NCBI GenBank assembly: GCA_002747055.1
Contig: PDSQ01000036.1
Location: forward strand, 1 to 48,338
Length of the DNA: 48,338 bases
From: Gammaproteobacteria bacterium
GTDB taxonomy: Bacteria > Pseudomonadota > Gammaproteobacteria > Pseudomonadales > Oleiphilaceae
Direction: 5' to 3'
The translations under genes and the position numbers were made by a program. Below, piece by piece: positions 46,527 to 48,338 of this stretch (its first letter is position 1; every line of letters starts with the position of its first letter). Below the pieces are notes generated by a model. That model was not told where the DNA came from, made no database searches, and saw only the letters and a list, made by a program, of their open reading frames with translations.

Positions 46527-47003
46527 CTAAGGATTCATAACAATACTTATTGCTGCCGATTTCTGGTTTTTTCTATGCTCCAGTTCCTCTTTGGAAGGTT
46601 GTCTTACGTCGATAATCAAATTTGATAAATTGAGTGTAGTCAGGCCTATATATGGGTAATTACAATCAATATATACGTTTTCACTATCAACGTGTTTTAG
46701 TGTTCCTCTAAGAGTGACGTTATTAAACCTGGTTGTAAAAACCATTCCTTTTTTTAGATCGGCTTCGGTATTTAAGTGTGCAACTGTGGTTTTTATTACT
46801 AGCGATTCTTTGTATTGTGTTTTCGGCAATACCATTTGACAATTAAACTGATCTCCCGCCTTTTTGCCTTTTAACAAATCTGAAAGTGGTGGCGGGAAAT
46901 GCACAGGATAGAGGCCGATAAGTTCAAATTCGCCCCAGAATTGAATGACCGGGCAATATTGTTGTTGTCTGAGTTTGACTATTGAGTTTTGTTCAATTTT
47001 CAT
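46527..47003 (-). CDS. Divergent FKBP-type peptidyl-prolyl isomerase (SlyD/FkpB-like)
   Basis: This protein of about 159 residues resembles SlyD/FkpB-like FKBP isomerases. LSDLLKGKKAGDQFNCQMVLPKTQY matches the end of the FKBP domain. TLKHVDSENVYIDCNYPYIGLTTLNLSNLIIDVRQPSKEELEHR corresponds to the flap-domain ending (usual pattern GTV..VD.D.V..D.NHPLAGKTLNF...V..VREAT.EEL.H). The usual NHPLAGKTL is changed to NYPYIGLTTL, so binding may differ. The ATG at 47001-47003 is preferred over a GTG three codons upstream. The gene looks AT-rich by eye and ends 2 bp from maf. It could help fold a flagellar or surface protein, which is only contextual. Confidence 0.62.
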   Translation of the reverse strand: MKIEQNSIVKLRQQQYCPVIQFWGEFELIGLYPVHFPPPLSDLLKGKKAGDQFNCQMVLPKTQYKESLVIKTTVAHLNTEADLKKGMVFTTRFNNVTLRGTLKHVDSENVYIDCNYPYIGLTTLNLSNLIIDVRQPSKEELEHRKNQKSAAISIVMNP

Positions 47004-47191
47004 TGTTGCCACTACTTCTTTTGAGAAACTACAGTTGTTGATGATTGATTCGAGTTGTTTGAAAGACTATTCTAAAAAACCATACGTGATTTTTTAATTA
47101 TGGCGTATAAGTTGGGGTTTGAGTCTAAGATTTAAAGATTGTTTAGGGTCTGGGCTACCGGAGATGGCTATTTTAAACGAGTTTATCTTAA

Positions 47192-47971
47192 ATGAATGAA
47201 GCAAAACTAAACGATGTAAAGGAATTCTGGGATAAAAGACCGTGTAATATCCGTCATTCTGCCAAGCCTGTTGGCAGTAAGGCATATTTCGACGAAGTTG
47301 AAAAACGTAAGTACTTTGTTGAACCCCATATTCCCAGTTTTGCGAAATTTAACGAATGGAAAGATAAAAATGTTCTGGAAGTCGGTTGTGGAATTGGCAC
47401 AGATGCAATTAACTTTGCAAGAGCCGGAGCTAACTACTTTGGCGTTGATTTATCCGAAGAGAGCGTCAAGATAACGAAGTCGCGATTTGCTGTTTTTGAA
47501 CTCGCTGGCAGTCTTAAATGTGTCAATGCAGAAGAGCTCGCTTCGCATTTTGAGGAAAACACATTTGATCTCGTTTATTCGTTTGGTGTAATTCATCATA
47601 CTCCCAATCCACAAAAAGTGATTCAGGAAATACACAAACTGATTAAACCTGGCGGCATCCTTCGCTTGATGCTGTATGCCAAAAACAGTTGGAAAAATAT
47701 AATGATTGAAGCTGGGTTTGACCAACCAGAAGCGCAATATGGCTGTCCTATTGCGAATACTTATACTGAAGCCGATGTCGTTTCTTTGCTTTCAGGATTT
47801 GCAATAACCAGTATTCAACAAGAGCATATTTTCCCCTATAAAATAGAAAAATATGTTAACTATATTTTTGAGAAAGAACCCTGGTTTGAAAGCATGCCAG
47901 ATGAACTGTTCAGAGCGCTTGAAAAACAACTAGGCTGGCATCTCTTGATAGAAGCAACGCCCTGCAAATGA
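47192..47971 (+). CDS. Class I SAM-dependent methyltransferase
   Basis: This 259-residue methyltransferase has motif I LEVGCGIGTDAINFARAGANYFGVDLSEES and motif II/III FDLVYSFGVIHHTPNPQKVIQEIHKLIKPGGILRLMLY. The N-terminal WDKRPCNIRHSAKPVGSKAYFDEVEKRKYFVEPHI is typical of small-molecule or sugar methyltransferases in surface-glycan loci. The gene looks AT-rich compared with the rest of the window. From context it may O-methylate a flagellin sugar. Its promoter region is shared divergently with the FKBP-like gene. Confidence 0.82.
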   Translation: MNEAKLNDVKEFWDKRPCNIRHSAKPVGSKAYFDEVEKRKYFVEPHIPSFAKFNEWKDKNVLEVGCGIGTDAINFARAGANYFGVDLSEESVKITKSRFAVFELAGSLKCVNAEELASHFEENTFDLVYSFGVIHHTPNPQKVIQEIHKLIKPGGILRLMLYAKNSWKNIMIEAGFDQPEAQYGCPIANTYTEADVVSLLSGFAITSIQQEHIFPYKIEKYVNYIFEKEPWFESMPDELFRALEKQLGWHLLIEATPCK

Positions 47972-48113
47972 TAAACAACGGAAGTGAAACCCAGAGTAGC
48001 ATGCAATATACTCCGCTTTGCTCGTACTTCTTTTGTATCTGTTGAAGTAACACATTCATTTTGCAGGTGGGTGGGATTGGTCGGACTTTTCTTATTCGCT
48101 TGGTCAGAATAAA

Positions 48114-48141
48114 AAACCCCCGGAAAATGACTTTCCGAGGG
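48114..48141 (-). terminator. Rho-independent terminator of the truncated gene at the right edge
   Basis: Arms cccccggaaa (48117-48126) and tttccgaggg (48132-48141) pair with one mismatch and a 5-nt loop. The minus strand continues into a T-run (48111-48116). It lies 25 bp after the stop of the partial gene. Confidence 0.85.
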
Positions 48142-48166
48142 CTAGTCTGAACTATTCAGTATTTGT

Positions 48167-48338
48167 TTACTGCTGTGCAGGGACGCTGAACACTAAATCT
48201 TCAAAACCTTCCGCAACGATCTTGATCTGATCTGTTCCGTCGAGTTTCAAACCATCCAGAGTCATGTCAACAAATACATAATAGCCGAAGATGTCTCCGT
48301 AGACTTTAGAAAGCATGTAGGCTTTGCTAAATAGCAAT
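48167..48338 (-). CDS. 3' end of an unidentified gene, truncated by the window edge
   Basis: An open frame of 56 codons enters from the right edge and stops at 48167-48169. The tail reads KVYGDIFGYYVFVDMTLDG and IKIVAEGFEDLVFSVPAQQ at the end. It looks like a real, beta-rich protein terminus and is followed by a strong terminator. Too little is visible to name it. The missing 5' part lies outside this window. Confidence 0.7.
   Translation of the reverse strand, partial: LLFSKAYMLSKVYGDIFGYYVFVDMTLDGLKLDGTDQIKIVAEGFEDLVFSVPAQQ

Overview
The window looks like chromosomal DNA from a flagellated, Pseudomonas-related marine-type gammaproteobacterium (Pseudomonadales/Oceanospirillales in the broad sense). 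Three things support this. The class II ribonucleotide reductase is split into NrdJa and NrdJb, as in Pseudomonas. The gene order fabI - yejFEBA - mltD - gloB - yafS-like - rnhA - dnaQ - fimL matches Pseudomonas, and mltD-gloB-yafS-rnhA-dnaQ also matches E. coli. Most proteins are close in length and motif to their gammaproteobacterial families. No rRNA, tRNA, IS element, prophage or CRISPR array was seen.

Region 1 (1-16 kb) is mostly housekeeping. nrdJa-nrdJb lie on the minus strand behind a 771-bp upstream region with several NrdR-box-like palindromes. Then come a small four-helix membrane protein, an unusual UbiB/ABC1-family kinase-like protein, a small zinc-ribbon protein, the RNA methyltransferases rsmC and cmoM, msrA, a phasin-like helical protein, elbB, riboflavin synthase, a CBS-domain protein, a membrane-anchored hypothetical protein, and the ammonium transporter amtB behind two NtrC-like dyads.

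Region 2 (15-25.5 kb, minus strand) runs gloB, mltD, yejA, yejB, yejE, yejF, fabI and an alpha/beta-hydrolase lipoprotein. The part from yejA to the hydrolase is tightly packed and probably one operon. Region 3 (25.6-31.3 kb) holds a YafS-like methyltransferase, rnhA, dnaQ, a FimL homologue, an SCP2 sterol-carrier-domain protein and sohB.

Region 4 (31.4-48.3 kb) is a flagellin and flagellin-glycosylation island and is the most interesting part. It contains a 686-residue flagellin whose variable domain is a 200-residue tandem duplication, with a sigma-54-type promoter upstream. Just downstream of it is a TPR-plus-methyltransferase protein. Divergent from the flagellin is a pseudaminic acid cluster in the order pseF-pseI-pseG-(ATP-grasp)-pseB-pseC-(GT2 glycosyltransferase with a C-terminal TPR-like part). 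It is followed by a plant-like GDP-mannose 3,5-epimerase homologue, a Maf flagellin glycosyltransferase, a divergent FKBP-type isomerase and another SAM methyltransferase.

The N-acetyltransferase PseH is not visible, while an ATP-grasp ligase sits inside the operon. My working hypothesis is a variant nonulosonic acid (non-standard C4 N-acyl group) plus a second, GDP-hexose-derived or methylated sugar on the flagellin. The enzyme family calls are well supported by motifs; the variant-glycan idea is inference.
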